Source: Emticicia sp. BO119 (GTDB lineage: Bacteria > Bacteroidota > Bacteroidia > Cytophagales > Spirosomataceae). Taken from it: a DNA stretch of 64,000 bases. Made by a program: the position numbers and the translations under genes. Of this stretch, positions 47,238 to 57,440 are shown one piece after another (within the stretch, counting starts at the first letter, position 1; every line of letters begins with the position of its first letter). The notes under the pieces are model-generated. The model saw nothing but the letters and a program-made list of their open reading frames with translations, ran no database searches and was not told where the DNA came from. The stretch is taken from positions 47,909 to 111,908 of the forward strand of contig NZ_JACETV010000012.1 in assembly GCF_013912375.1 (NCBI RefSeq), given 5' to 3'.

Positions 47238-50200
47238 TTAAAAACTTAAGTTAAGACCAGCCGTGAATTGTCTTCCCTGTGGAATAGTATTACGTTCAAT
47301 ACCAGAAGCAAGGTTAGAGTCTCCGTTGGTTGAGATTTCAGGGTCAACACCGGTGTATTTGGTAATCAGGAAGGCGTTATTTACCTGAACATATACTCTT
47401 AAAGATGAGATACCTGTTTTGCCAAACGTGCTTGGGATACGATAGCCCAGAGTAGCTGTTTGTAAACGTAAGAAATCTCCTTTTTCGAGGTTCTCAGAGA
47501 TAAGGAATGACGAACCGTTCGATACGTTGTCACCATAAACTGCTCTTGGAACGTCGGTAACGTCACCTGCCTGTTTCCATGAGCGTAGCACATCAACAGA
47601 GTTGTTCCATACACGTTGGTCTCTCAAACCGGCTTTGCTACCATTATAAATATAGTTACCGCCCGAGAATGTAAAGTTCAATGCTAAATCAAATCCTTTA
47701 TATTTAAAGGTGTTATTGAAGCCACCATACCAGGTTGGAAGGGTTCCACCCAATATTTGTTGTTGCGACGATGGAGATACAGTTTGTGTTCCGTCAAGGA
47801 AAGTCCAGGCATTAGGACCACCCAGGTGCAGATATTGTACTTCTTTGCCATCACGCGTTACGAATATACGACGGCCGTTAGCTGGGTTAACACCATGTGT
47901 GATTACACCATAAACCTGAGCAGCAGAGTAGCCTACTTTTGTGATACTTGTAGCCTCTAAACCAGAAGTATTGGTTAAGATCGGAGTATTATCATCAACA
48001 AGGGCTGTAACCATGTTTTTGTTGGTAGAGAAGTTCAGGTTAGTTGACCAAACGAATCCACCTTTGTTAACTGGCACGGCAGTAAGGGCAAACTCCCAGC
48101 CTCTGTTATACATTGAACCAACATTGGCGAGGATGGAGTTGCCCGGGATACCTTTTGATGGTGCCTGCGGAACATCCAAAACCAAATTGTTGATATTTTT
48201 ATTATACCAGTTAGCTTCAAGAGTGATACGGTCGTTCAGGAAGCTGATGTCCATACCGATGTTTGTTTGTTCACTTGTTTCCCATTTCAAGTCTTTATTA
48301 CCTGCCTGGTTGAACGATAAGGTAGGTGACGAGCCATAAAGGCCAGAACTGAAAGTTGAGAATGAGCCGTAAGCATTGTTCAGATTACCATTACCAACTT
48401 TACCCCAGCTTGCTTTTAAACGCAACGATGAGATTTTATTACCAAGGGCCATGTTTTTGAAGAACTCTTCTTCTGAGATAGTCCAACCGGCAGATACCCC
48501 ACCGAAATCACCCCAACGGTTTTCAGCAGAAAGTGCAGAGTTACCATCACGACGGTAGTTACCACTTAAGAAATATTTACCAGCAAAATTATAGCTGATG
48601 CTTCCTAAATAGGCTTCATAAGCAACCTGAGAAATACCGTTTCCGGCTGCGAGGTTAGTACCGAAGTTACCCTGGAAATCAGTAAAGAAGAAGTCGGCCA
48701 ATGTCTGGCGTTGGGCACCCCATGAGGTAGTTCTTCTTTTTTGTACGTCTGAACCTAATACAAATGAAAGGTTATGTTTTTCGCCGATTGTTTTAAGATA
48801 CTGTAAAGTATTAATCCAGTTCCAGTTATCTGCACGTGACGTCTGGTTGTAGGCATCACCTTGTGCCGACCAGCCATCACCATTGTATGGGTTCCAGAAA
48901 CGAATGTTTTCAGTGTTTCTTAAGTCCCATGAGTAAGTAGTTTTGAAAGTCAGCCCTTCGTAAAGTTTAACTTCAGCACCCAGGTTAGAAATGATACGGT
49001 TGGTTTCAGAAGTACTTTTATCTAAATCTCTTAAAACGGCCGCATTCGGGAACTGTGCAGGTAATAAGTTGTTTTTACGACCTACGGTATTGTTTTCGAT
49101 ATTATATGAACCATCTTCGTTATAAGGAGGCAGGTTAGGCACTTGCGCTACAGCAATACGACCTAAACCTGAAGTAGCAAACGCACCGCCTGTATAAGAG
49201 CCACTGTTAGGCGATTTGTTCATGCTATTGGTAAAGTTGATATTAGCAGACAATTTCAACCATTTTGTAGCCTGATGATCCAAATTCAAGCGGCCAGAGC
49301 GACGTTGGAAGCTATTTGCTTTCAGGAAACCGTCCTGGTCTGAAAAACCTGTAGAGAAATAATAGCTGGTTTTTTCTGTACCTCCCTGAATAGTAAGGTT
49401 ATGATTCTGAGAAAAACCAGTACGATATACTTCTTTATACCAATCTGTATCTATCAGATTTCCATTTGAATCATAATTTGGCAAAAAAGATTGGTTTTTA
49501 TCGTTACGTTGCGAAGTAGCAATCGCATTTGGGTTGATAGACAAAGCATTACCAATTGCCATGTTTTTATGATCCATGTATTGTTGTGCGTTTAACACAT
49601 CTGGCAAGCGAACCGCGTTGCTTACACCGGCCCAGCTGTCAATAGATACTTTTGCACTACCTGATTTACCACGTTTGGTAGTGATTAATAATACACCTGC
49701 AGCTGCACGAGAACCATAAATAGCTGCAGAAGCTGCATCTTTGAGTACGTCTATAGACTCGATGTCGGCAGGGTTAATATCTCCTAATGGGTTATTTGTA
49801 CTGGCGTTACCTGATACATCGCCTGTTGTGATAGGAATACCGTCAATTACGACTAACGGAAACGAGCTCAATGAAAGTGAGCTAAGACCACGCACACGGA
49901 TAACAGGAGGATTGTTTAAGAGACCGTTTGGTTGTGTAATATTTACACCGGCAGCCTGACCTGTCAGACCTTGTGAAAAGCTTTGTACAGGGCGTTCAGC
50001 TATCTGCGTAGCTTTTACGGTTGAGGCCGCCCCTGTAAACTCGGTTCTTTTCTGTGTACCGTATCCAACCACAACTACTTCACTTAGTTGTTTGTTATCA
50101 GATACTAACTGAACATCAACAATTGTGCGGGTGCCAACAGCAACTTCCTGTGTTACTGTACCAATGAAACTGAAAATCAAAGTTGCATTACCGGAAACAT

Positions 50201-50393
50201 TAACTTTGTAAATGCCGGAGGCATCTGATTGTGTTCCTTGTTTTGTTCCTTTTACTGTTACGCTTACACCGGGTAGTGGTGAACCATCTTCTGAAGCTGT
50301 TACCTTACCAGAAACTGTCCTTTCTTGGGCAGCAGCCTGCCACGCAGTAAAGATAATCCCCAGCATGAAGAGAAGTAGAGATTGTTATCTCAT
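47238..50393 (-). pseudogene. susC/ragA-like TonB receptor gene with TAA at codon 3
   Basis: Residues from 50366 onward form a normal SusC: regulatory domain (SGKVTASEDGSPLPGVSVTVKG), plug start SEVVVVGYGTQKR, NPADIESIDVLKDAASAAIYGSRAAAGVLLITTKRG, and a barrel to the end (FTAGLNLSF). Reading back in frame from Met 50366 gives QSLLLF, then TAA (50387-50385), AGA and ATG (50393). So the native start is probably M-R-(K or Q)-QSLLLF..., and codon 3 is now a stop. Restart at 50366 would yield a signal peptide (MLGIIFTAWQAAAQ) without its basic n-region. Export may therefore be lost or weak. It lies 20 nt upstream of broken susD. Confidence 0.82.
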
Positions 50394-50630
50394 TTTTTGT
50401 AGGTTTGTTTAGTTTGTTTATTTAATTATAAAGACACAAAAAAATTAGGGTGGTAAAGATATTAAAAAGTGATTAAAAAAAAATTTACAATAATCGCTCA
50501 GTATTCAAGTGTTATAGTTAGTTGATCTTTTACGCCATTATGTAGACGCAAATGTATTGTTTATAGATTAGAAAGGGTAATTTATCGATTTAAGAATTTA
50601 TTAAAAATATCGTGCCAAATATTGGAATAG

Positions 50631-50921
50631 TTATATATTGGCTACACGGAAAGGTTTAACCTCAATAGATTGCCACACGTTCTGTTTAATGTAGGGTTCG
50701 TTGTCGTACCATGCTTGCATTTCTTCGTCGGTTTCAAACTGAACAATCATTACTGACCCTATCATTTTACCGGACTCGTCAAGAATGGCACCTCCTATCA
50801 CAAACTGATTATGTTCTTTAAGATTTTTTGCGCCTGTAAGGTGAAGAGGGCGGGCTTCCATGCGTCGATGAATGGCTTCTTCATCAGAACCGTCTCTGGC
50901 TATAATCACATACTGATTCAT
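50631..50921 (-). CDS. YciI-family protein
   Basis: The 96-residue protein shows the YCII fold: MNQYVIIARDGSD, a conserved His in RRMEARPLHLTG, GGAILDESGKMIGS and a late helix ETDEEMQAWYDNEPY. The His/Asp pair suggests a small enzyme, but reactions vary across the family and none can be assigned. It stands upstream of susC on the same strand, with a 238-nt gap that probably holds the susC promoter. Confidence 0.82.
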   Translation of the reverse strand: MNQYVIIARDGSDEEAIHRRMEARPLHLTGAKNLKEHNQFVIGGAILDESGKMIGSVMIVQFETDEEMQAWYDNEPYIKQNVWQSIEVKPFRVANI

Positions 50922-50960
50922 TATACAATTTAGTTTAAGGTCAAAAATTCAATTTATGGG

Positions 50961-51614
50961 TCACTTCTTTTTAAATTCTAAATAGTCGTAGTTCATATTG
51001 CCATGCGCTACTGTATGCAGCGTCAGGATATGTATTCCCTTGGTAAGTCTGACTTCTGCCAATGACGCTTCCTTGTTCCAATGATGCCATTGTCGCCAGT
51101 CAACGGGCTCGTTTGGGTCAAAGGTTGAGACAACTTTCAGGTTTTCAGCAATGGGTTTCCCATCTATATCTAACGAAATAAGCCCATCACCGTTTGCTGT
51201 GTACATTAATCCTACGCTATATATACCTGATTCTTTTACATTGACGTAATATTTTATCCATTCGCTGGGTTCTGTCCAGCCAACATAGAATTTATTCATT
51301 TCAGGCATCACTTTATTGTATTTCGTATTGTCAATATCGTTAGCCTTGGTATAAGATATATCAACTCCTTCATTCATTCTGAATTCATTCAGGAAACTTC
51401 CATTAGCCGGATTCAGCTTTCCACTACCATTATTAATACTATCAGTATCGTGGTAGGCTACGCCTTCTCCCCCAAGATTATAGGACTCACATTCAATTTT
51501 GCCAGGAATCTGCTGTATTATATTTTGCCATGCCTGCCCTGCATTAGTTGGCATTTGCTTTGGCGAACAAGTGTAAAGCCCCAAAGAAAGGAGAAACAAT
51601 AGATAGTTTTTCAT
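50961..51614 (-). CDS. Lipoprotein with CBM6-type carbohydrate-binding module
   Basis: The 217-residue protein begins with a lipoprotein signal (LLSLGLYTCSPKQ). The rest is a CBM6/CBM35-like beta-sandwich: KIECESYNLGGEGVAYHDTDSINNGSGKLN, then GWTEPSEWIKYYVNV, GIYSVGLMYTANGDGLISLDIDGK and ILTLHTVAHGNMNYDYLEF. These modules bind sugar chains, often xylan-type or beta-glucans, but here no catalytic domain is attached. Its closeness to the susC/susD locus fits a glycan-uptake context. The exact ligand is unknown. Confidence 0.82.
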   Translation of the reverse strand: MKNYLLFLLSLGLYTCSPKQMPTNAGQAWQNIIQQIPGKIECESYNLGGEGVAYHDTDSINNGSGKLNPANGSFLNEFRMNEGVDISYTKANDIDNTKYNKVMPEMNKFYVGWTEPSEWIKYYVNVKESGIYSVGLMYTANGDGLISLDIDGKPIAENLKVVSTFDPNEPVDWRQWHHWNKEASLAEVRLTKGIHILTLHTVAHGNMNYDYLEFKKK

Positions 51615-51911
51615 TTTAAGGTTTGAATTGAATAGTGGTTAATAATATACTCTGTGTGCAAATTAGTGCAAATTGATAAGTATTACTCATTAAAAAGTTG
51701 TCAATTATTTTAGGGTCAGGGGTCATAGGCAATAACTGTGGAAAGATACTGACTTTTTAAGAATATATTCATTTTTTATATCTAACCATAGTCTATATAC
51801 GTCAATTGATTTATTGACAACCTTGAACAGCAAAATTTTAAGGTTTGAGGATTTACTCGATTTTGTACTGACTATTTGTTATGTCTTTTGCGAGGAAGCC
51901 TCATAATGCAC

Positions 51912-53342
51912 TCACCAACGTTTCCGAAGATTTACTACCCTGACAATGACAATGAGCAAATTACACAGGGCCGCTATTCCTAACCAGATGATGACACTTG
52001 GTGCCATCAGGAATATCCGTTCCCAGCTTAGTACTCTATGAGATAGTAGGGTAAGAAGGGTAGGAGTCAATAATAGGAAAACTAAGGGGAGGAGCCGTAT
52101 AATGATTTTACTGTTGACTATCCATGATGGTTTTAAGCGATGTTTTGCTATCCATGTTCTCATGTTGCGGAAACGCATAAAAGTAAGCAGCAATATAAGC
52201 AAGATAAAAGTAGCCATTATCAATTCATAAATTGAATCATTCATTAAAGGAAGCTCTGGCTCCTGATTAGTAAGAATATTACTGACCCCCTGCATAAAGG
52301 TATGATAATCCTGAAAGGCATTGATACCGCTATTAAACAGAATCACGATTGCATAGCCTTCTTTTGTCAGAATCATTTGTTCTGCCTGGTATGTCCAGAG
52401 TACCCCGCTATGGGAAACATTCTTTTGCGCATCTACAAACCAGCCCAGTCCATAGGAGCTATTGGCAGGCGGAGTAAACATGGTTTCTATCCCTTTTTCG
52501 CTCAGAAGGCGTTGCTCCTGATATGCTCCTTTATTCAGATAAAGTCTAAGCCATCTGGCTAAATCTGATGTGGTAGATACTATGCCAGCTGAACCTTCTA
52601 TAAACCAGTTAGGTTCGTTGATTTTTACAGGCTGACCAAACACAAATATATTCCCTTGTGCTAAATGTTTCTGAAACTCCAGTGTGGTATGATAGCTGGC
52701 AGTATGTGTCATCTGCAATGGGGCGAATATATGTTTTTGCAGATAGTCTATAAATTTTTCATGACTTACCACTTCTACCAGCCGAGCCAGTATATGGTAA
52801 TTGGGATTGTGGTAATGAAATTTTTCACCGGGCTTAGTGTCCAGCTTTACGTCTTTCAGATTATCGATGGTATTTGCAGTAGAGGCAGGTTGTTGTTTGA
52901 AGCTTAGTTCAGGATATACTACGTCTGACAGCCCACTTGTCTGATTGAGAAACTGACGGACAGTAATCTTATCGGCAAGAGGGTCGGCCATGCTGAATGA
53001 AGGAATATAAGTTTTAACAGGAGAATCGAGATTAATTTTCCCGGCTTCCACCAATTGCATAACTGCCATTGAGGTAAATGCTTTGCTTAGTGAGGCAATG
53101 GCAAAAGGAGTGCTACTGATGATGTTTTTGCCGTTTCCGTCTTTGCCGTAGCTTTTAGAAAAAATGAGCTGATTTTTATTGGCAATAGCGATGGATAGGC
53201 CAGGAATATGGTTATTAGCCATATTTTTTTGAATGAACTGATCTATCAGCTTTAGTTGGGCGTCAGCCTGAGCATTGGCTTGAATACTAACAGAAGCAAT
53301 TGTAAAACAAGTAAACAATGTAAGTTTTAATCTTTGTATCAT
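51912..53342 (-). CDS. Serine hydrolase of the beta-lactamase/class C family with membrane tail
   Basis: The protein has 476 residues from the ATG at 53342 (a TTG nine nt upstream is less likely). A signal peptide is followed by a PBP-like serine hydrolase domain: SxxK as SLSK (Ser84, Lys87), a Tyr-x-Asn-type segment in FHYHNPNYHILARLVE and an HSG box in NVSHSGVLW. The last 120 residues hold about three membrane spans (LIMATFILLILLLTFM, LLPLVFLLLTPTLLTLL, VIIWLGIAALCNLLIVIV). Relatives act on D-amino acid peptides or esters; true beta-lactamase function is not implied. Confidence 0.85.
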   Translation of the reverse strand: MIQRLKLTLFTCFTIASVSIQANAQADAQLKLIDQFIQKNMANNHIPGLSIAIANKNQLIFSKSYGKDGNGKNIISSTPFAIASLSKAFTSMAVMQLVEAGKINLDSPVKTYIPSFSMADPLADKITVRQFLNQTSGLSDVVYPELSFKQQPASTANTIDNLKDVKLDTKPGEKFHYHNPNYHILARLVEVVSHEKFIDYLQKHIFAPLQMTHTASYHTTLEFQKHLAQGNIFVFGQPVKINEPNWFIEGSAGIVSTTSDLARWLRLYLNKGAYQEQRLLSEKGIETMFTPPANSSYGLGWFVDAQKNVSHSGVLWTYQAEQMILTKEGYAIVILFNSGINAFQDYHTFMQGVSNILTNQEPELPLMNDSIYELIMATFILLILLLTFMRFRNMRTWIAKHRLKPSWIVNSKIIIRLLPLVFLLLTPTLLTLLSHRVLSWERIFLMAPSVIIWLGIAALCNLLIVIVRVVNLRKRW

Positions 53343-53431
53343 AGAAAGCAATAAACGTTTTTACAAAGGAACGAATAGTTTACCCTCAAATCTATGAATG
53401 CAGGGAAAGAAATTTAAACTGCCTATAAAAG

Positions 53432-53474
53432 TTTAGCAGCCCTGCAAGTTGTGAAACTCTACAAAGCTGCTAAA
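53432..53474. terminator. Hairpin behind the DUF4097 operon
   Basis: A 9-bp stem (TTTAGCAGC at 53432-53440 with 53466-53474) lies just past the minus-strand stop at 53496 and is flanked by A/T-rich sequence. Confidence 0.4.
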
Positions 53475-53495
53475 ACTAAACCTTAATTACATATA

Positions 53496-54200
53496 TTAAT
53501 TCTTATTTCTTACATAAACATTATTACTGATTGATTCGAGACGCACTTCCGGGCCACCACCATATACTGTGCCTTCTAAAAGATAACCTACAATGGGGTT
53601 TCTCTCTCTTTTGTTTTTAAACTTAATGTCTAAGTCAGAATATACTTCTCCGGTAATGGTTTTCATACCTATGTTGCCACCTTTGCCCTTTGGCCAGTTT
53701 ACCTCTACAAAACCACTGATAGTTTTGGCCGTCAGGTCACTATTAATGCTGCTAATCCAGATATTGCCATTGATGGTTTCTAAACTCACTTCGGCTTTTT
53801 TCGGTAGATAGACCTCATAATTGATAGTGCTGCACACATAATAGCGTTCATTATTACTACCCCACGAAGAACGACCATCTTTGGTATCAGGACAATCTTC
53901 AGGCCTGCCTTTTTTAATCAACTCTTTGTCGTAATCAGTTTTCAGGCTTATTTGATTGGAGTTATTTTTAGAATCAACCATGAGGGCATCATTCAATCTG
54001 CCTCCGTTAATTTCAACTGCAATCTTTACATATACCTCGGGTTTATCCCAGTATTGTACTTTGATATCATTAGCGAATCTGAGATTCAGGTCTACGGATT
54101 GCCCTGCTGAAAAAGGTAGGTGTTTTTCAACAATTTTCTGTGCAAAAGAAAGCGAATGGCAAAGAGCAAGTGTTAGTAATAATGTTATTAGCTTTTTCAT
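53496..54200 (-). CDS. Secreted DUF4097-like beta-helix/adhesin-type protein (second of pair)
   Basis: The 234-residue protein has a signal peptide (LLLTLALCHSLSFAQ). It shows the DUF4097 pattern: a strand-rich body with repeated 'TINGNIWISSI', 'KTISGFVEVNW' and 'KTITGEVYSDL' rungs, and a C-terminal VRLESISNNVYVRNKN. An insert with Cys (EDCPDTKDGRSS and YYVCSTINYEVYLP) is specific to this copy. It lies 23 nt downstream of a related gene and belongs to the sigma/anti-sigma operon at 53496-56469. Confidence 0.75.
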   Translation of the reverse strand: MKKLITLLLTLALCHSLSFAQKIVEKHLPFSAGQSVDLNLRFANDIKVQYWDKPEVYVKIAVEINGGRLNDALMVDSKNNSNQISLKTDYDKELIKKGRPEDCPDTKDGRSSWGSNNERYYVCSTINYEVYLPKKAEVSLETINGNIWISSINSDLTAKTISGFVEVNWPKGKGGNIGMKTITGEVYSDLDIKFKNKRERNPIVGYLLEGTVYGGGPEVRLESISNNVYVRNKN

Positions 54201-54223
54201 AATTTTATATAGGACAAAGGTTG

Positions 54224-54997
54224 TTATTTTTTGCGAACGTAGATATTGCTGCTGATGGTATTCAATTGAAGATTCACGCCGCCACCATTCAGATTACCTG
54301 TAATATTATGTCCGCCACCTACTCTTGATATACCGTCTTTGCCTGATTTCAGGTTCAGGTCTAAGTCTGTGTAGATTTCACCTGAAATAGATTTCATTAC
54401 TAAAGTGGCTTTTGATGTAGCAGGAAGCGTTATGTCAAGTTCACCGCTAATCAAAGAGATAGAAGATGGGGTAGACTGACTAAGTGAAGAAAAAACAGCT
54501 GTGAGTTTGCCACTGATACTGTTGGCTACAATTGGCCCTGTTACGTCATTCAGTTTAATATCAGCATTATTGGTTTTTATTTCGAGGTCTCCGTCTATTT
54601 TGCTGAAACTGACAGATGAGCCCTGAAAGTTGATCTGCGTAAACATAATGCTTGCTTTATTAGGCACCATAATCGTGTATTTTGACGATTTTCTTGAGGC
54701 TTTTTCAATGCGTAGAACACCACTTTCCAGGTTAACAGCCAAACCAAGCCCTGTATTATCAATATTAGTATTGTAAAGTGGCTTTAAGCCTTTTGCTTGC
54801 TCGGGTATTGGTTCTGTACTTCCACCTCTGATGATTACCTCGTCTCCGGCATAGCCTTCAATTTTCATATTATCGGCGTCGAGCTCAATGGCTATTTTAC
54901 TGTCTTTAGTATTGGCTAATTTAGATTTGAATTCCTGTGCTTGCGTATAGACAGCAGTAAGTAAAAGGCAAGCGGCTATTAAGATATTTTTTTTCAT
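54224..54997 (-). CDS. Secreted DUF4097-like protein (first of pair)
   Basis: The 257-residue protein has a signal peptide (MKKNILIAACLLLTAVYTQAQ). Repeated beta rungs (LEIKTNNADIKLNDVTGPIVANSISGKL, LISGELDITLPA, MKSISGEIYTDLDLNL) and the C-terminal LNTISSNIYVRKK match the next gene and the DUF4097 family. The paralogue pair probably arose by duplication. Such proteins are often under ECF sigma control and are thought to be envelope-stress or surface proteins, but no activity is known. Confidence 0.78.
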   Translation of the reverse strand: MKKNILIAACLLLTAVYTQAQEFKSKLANTKDSKIAIELDADNMKIEGYAGDEVIIRGGSTEPIPEQAKGLKPLYNTNIDNTGLGLAVNLESGVLRIEKASRKSSKYTIMVPNKASIMFTQINFQGSSVSFSKIDGDLEIKTNNADIKLNDVTGPIVANSISGKLTAVFSSLSQSTPSSISLISGELDITLPATSKATLVMKSISGEIYTDLDLNLKSGKDGISRVGGGHNITGNLNGGGVNLQLNTISSNIYVRKK

Positions 54998-55217
54998 TGT
55001 AATATACTTTTAAATAATTCTGAAATTGATTTGTTTAATACATAATCCTCAGAATAAGGCCTTAATTCGTCTGGAAATCTGTATTGTGTTAATTGTTTAT
55101 ATATGATTGTTTGATTACTGTTTTGGTCATTGTTTCTTTACTATGGTCAGTTCTCAGTATTTCGGGAACTGGCTCCAACTACGCTCAGCCACCCATCCAT
55201 TACTTATGTATCAGGCA

Positions 55218-55967
55218 TTATAAAGTGATTAACTTAGCGGCACCTTCCTGCGCTTTCATCCGAACCACGTCCATTGTTGCTCTGTCCTGTGAAATCTGCT
55301 CCATTGTTTGCGAAGCACGTTTTTCTTTCATCATTACCAATAGTTCGATGAGTGTTATCTGAATAGTCGGGTCGGTCTGAATTTTCAGCGATTGAATCAG
55401 TCCTTCTCTTACGAGAGGTTCTTCCTCAAAATGAGCCAATGCCTGAGCGGCGGCTAAACGAACGTTTATGTTGTCGTCGAAATTCAGCGTATTAATCAGT
55501 AGTTGTATCAGATCCTGATCTAATGCTTTCAGTTTTAAACTCTTGTTTACAGCATCAATCCTTTCGCTGGCCGATGTGAGACTTACCTGTTCAAACTGCA
55601 AAGTTTGTTTCATGGCTTTTTCAGTCTTGCTTTCAACAAATACAATATCAGCACCTCTGTTATTATAGGCATAGCCTATGGCAAAACCTCCAATCAATAA
55701 AGCTACTCCGGCGGCTATTCTCATGCTTATGGCTCTGAACTGAATGATTCTGCCTTTCTTTTCAATGCGTCTGAGCAGTTCCTCATTCAGGTTTTTCGAG
55801 GGTGTCTCCTTGGCAGCCAGACGATAATAAGCAAACTCTGCTATATGGTGCTGCAAATGTGTTGGCACCTCAGCTTTGCTAAAAAATTCTTTGATATACT
55901 TTTCTTCCTGGAGTGTGGTTTCACCTTCATAATATTTCTCCAGTAATTTTTCAATTTCCTGATACAT
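55218..55967 (-). CDS. Transmembrane HEAT-repeat protein, likely anti-sigma factor
   Basis: The 249-residue protein has a soluble N-domain (EKLLEKYYEGETTLQEEKYIKEFFSK), a membrane span at about 82-101 (MRIAAGVALLIGGFAIGYA) and a C-terminal HEAT-like region (LINTLNFDDNINVRLAAAQALAHFEEEPLVREGLIQSL, then PTIQITLIELLVMMKEKRA) expected in the periplasm. It overlaps the sigma gene by 17 nt, which is typical for a sigma/anti-sigma pair. Its plan (soluble head, one span, alpha-solenoid tail) mirrors the TPR protein at 26142-26849. Confidence 0.82.
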   Translation of the reverse strand: MYQEIEKLLEKYYEGETTLQEEKYIKEFFSKAEVPTHLQHHIAEFAYYRLAAKETPSKNLNEELLRRIEKKGRIIQFRAISMRIAAGVALLIGGFAIGYAYNNRGADIVFVESKTEKAMKQTLQFEQVSLTSASERIDAVNKSLKLKALDQDLIQLLINTLNFDDNINVRLAAAQALAHFEEEPLVREGLIQSLKIQTDPTIQITLIELLVMMKEKRASQTMEQISQDRATMDVVRMKAQEGAAKLITL

Positions 55968-56469
55968 AATTGTTCGTTTTTAAATAACTGTCTCTCACAC
56001 TCTTGCGCGCTCTCGACAATATGACTCTTATATTATTGATGGTCTGTCCTGTAATCTGTTCAATTTCTTCAAACGAATACTCTTCTACGTCTCTCAGATG
56101 AAGAATAGTCTTCTGAATTTCGGGTAAATCGTCGATAATTTTCTTTAGCAATTCATTACTATCTGCCAACTCTGTCTGCTCATGGGGAGTATAATTCCTG
56201 GTGCTTACCTCTACTGTCTCCAGCCCTGTGCTGGTATAGTTATAAGCATGAGACTTGAGTTTATCCAGACAAAGGTTTTTGGTCATTTGCACAGCCAAAG
56301 CCTCTACACTGTTATAGGCATCAAGCTGCTGACGTTTATCCCATAGTCTTAGAAATATTTCCTGAACGGTATCTTCTGCTTCCTCGGTATTTTTGAGGAA
56401 GAGCTTTGCTACCCGGAAAAGCCGGGATTGATGCTGAAGAACCGATTGTGTAAATACTTTTAAATCCAT
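55951..56469 (-). CDS. ECF-type RNA polymerase sigma factor
   Basis: The protein has 172 residues from the ATG at 56469; seven upstream codons are unlikely. Region 2 spans residues about 10-75 (RLFRVAKLFLKNTEEAEDTVQEIFLRLWDKR, ALAVQMTKNLCLDKLKSH) and region 4 about 115-165 (LPEIQKTILHLRDVEEYSFEEIEQITGQTINNIRVILSRARKSVRD). It leads an operon with the HEAT anti-sigma-like protein and two DUF4097 proteins, which are likely its targets. It is a standard ECF factor. Confidence 0.92.
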   Translation of the reverse strand: MDLKVFTQSVLQHQSRLFRVAKLFLKNTEEAEDTVQEIFLRLWDKRQQLDAYNSVEALAVQMTKNLCLDKLKSHAYNYTSTGLETVEVSTRNYTPHEQTELADSNELLKKIIDDLPEIQKTILHLRDVEEYSFEEIEQITGQTINNIRVILSRARKSVRDSYLKTNNYVSGN

Positions 56470-56610
56470 TTCAATAACATAGACGACCAAACCTGAAAGT
56501 CATTACAAAAGTTTTTAAAACTTTTTTCGGGAATAATAAAGTTAGTAAATAAGATTGAGAAAAATACCAATAAGATCAGTAGAAAATAATTGCAAAAAAT
56601 AAATTAATTA

Positions 56611-56640
56611 TTGTTTTATGATAATTAAGATTTATTTTTG
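56611..56640 (+). promoter_or_regulatory. Bacteroidota-type promoter of the DUF2975-HTH pair
   Basis: TTG at 56611-56613 and TATTTTTG at 56633-56640 are 19 nt apart, a good match to the Bacteroidota -33/-7 promoter (TTTG, TAnnTTTG). The ATG follows 24 nt after the -7 box. Confidence 0.55.
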
Positions 56641-56664
56641 CGTTGTATTTTAAAATTATGGAAA

Positions 56665-57180
56665 ATGAATAAGGTAAAAATTGTCTCTAAGATTCTTTTT
56701 TACATCACCCGTGTATTGGCCTTTTTTTATCTGTTTACAGCGGCCTATTCGCTTTTTGCTTTGATTACAGGCGTATTTCTCGGTTTCAGAGAAAACAAAA
56801 AGTATTTTCATGTCATGTACCCGTTTACCCAAAAACCTTTTCTGAACGGAGATTACAATATGTCTTATATCATCTTTGATTTTCTACTGGTATTAGGATT
56901 ATATGGGTTGTTCTTTTTATTGGCGAGTAATATTTTCAAAGCGTTTTTTCAACCAAAATTGTTTACAGAATATGGTATCAGACAATTGCGTTTCTTTTAT
57001 TGGGCTAACCTTTTTTTGCCAGGCTTAACCATTTTCTTTGCGAGCATTTTTGCAGAGGTAGAAGACATGGCCATAATTTTAGTTATCTTGCACTTTATTC
57101 TGGGCATTTTTGCCTACTTCTTTGCCGCTATTTTCAGACAGGGTTTACAATTGCAGAACGAACAAGATTTATTTATTTGA
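56665..57180 (+). CDS. DUF2975 family membrane protein
   Basis: The protein has 171 residues from the ATG at 56665 (a TTG at 56638 overlaps the promoter and is rejected). It has four membrane spans: ITRVLAFFYLFTAAYSLFALITG, MSYIIFDFLLVLGLYGLFFLLA, FYWANLFLPGLTIFFASIF and MAIILVILHFILGIFAYFFAAIF. DUF2975 proteins usually pair with a small HTH regulator, as here 3 nt downstream. The role is unknown, possibly membrane sensing. Confidence 0.85.
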   Translation: MNKVKIVSKILFYITRVLAFFYLFTAAYSLFALITGVFLGFRENKKYFHVMYPFTQKPFLNGDYNMSYIIFDFLLVLGLYGLFFLLASNIFKAFFQPKLFTEYGIRQLRFFYWANLFLPGLTIFFASIFAEVEDMAIILVILHFILGIFAYFFAAIFRQGLQLQNEQDLFI

Positions 57181-57183
57181 GAT

Positions 57184-57393
57184 ATGCCAATTATTATAAA
57201 TGTAGATGTGATGCTTGCCAAACGCAAGATGCAAAGTAAAGAGTTGGCAGAAAAAATAGGAATTACCACCGTCAATTTATCAATTCTAAAGACTGGTAAA
57301 GCCAAAGGTATCCGCTTTGATACCCTTGAAGCTATTTGTAAGGTATTGAACTGCCAGCCTGGGGATGTTTTGGAGTATGTTGAGGAGGAGTGA
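57184..57393 (+). CDS. Small XRE/Cro-CI type HTH regulator (YozG-like)
   Basis: The 69-residue protein is a single helix-turn-helix domain (MLAKRKMQSKELAEKIGITTVNLSILKTGKAKGIRFDTLEAICKVLNCQPGDVLEY). It belongs to the group that pairs with DUF2975 membrane proteins. It starts 3 nt after that gene, so the two form a small operon, likely self-regulated. Confidence 0.9.
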   Translation: MPIIINVDVMLAKRKMQSKELAEKIGITTVNLSILKTGKAKGIRFDTLEAICKVLNCQPGDVLEYVEEE

Positions 57394-57440
57394 GAGAGAA
57401 AAACTTGAGAACAAAAGTATGAAAGGGGATTAATTTATAC

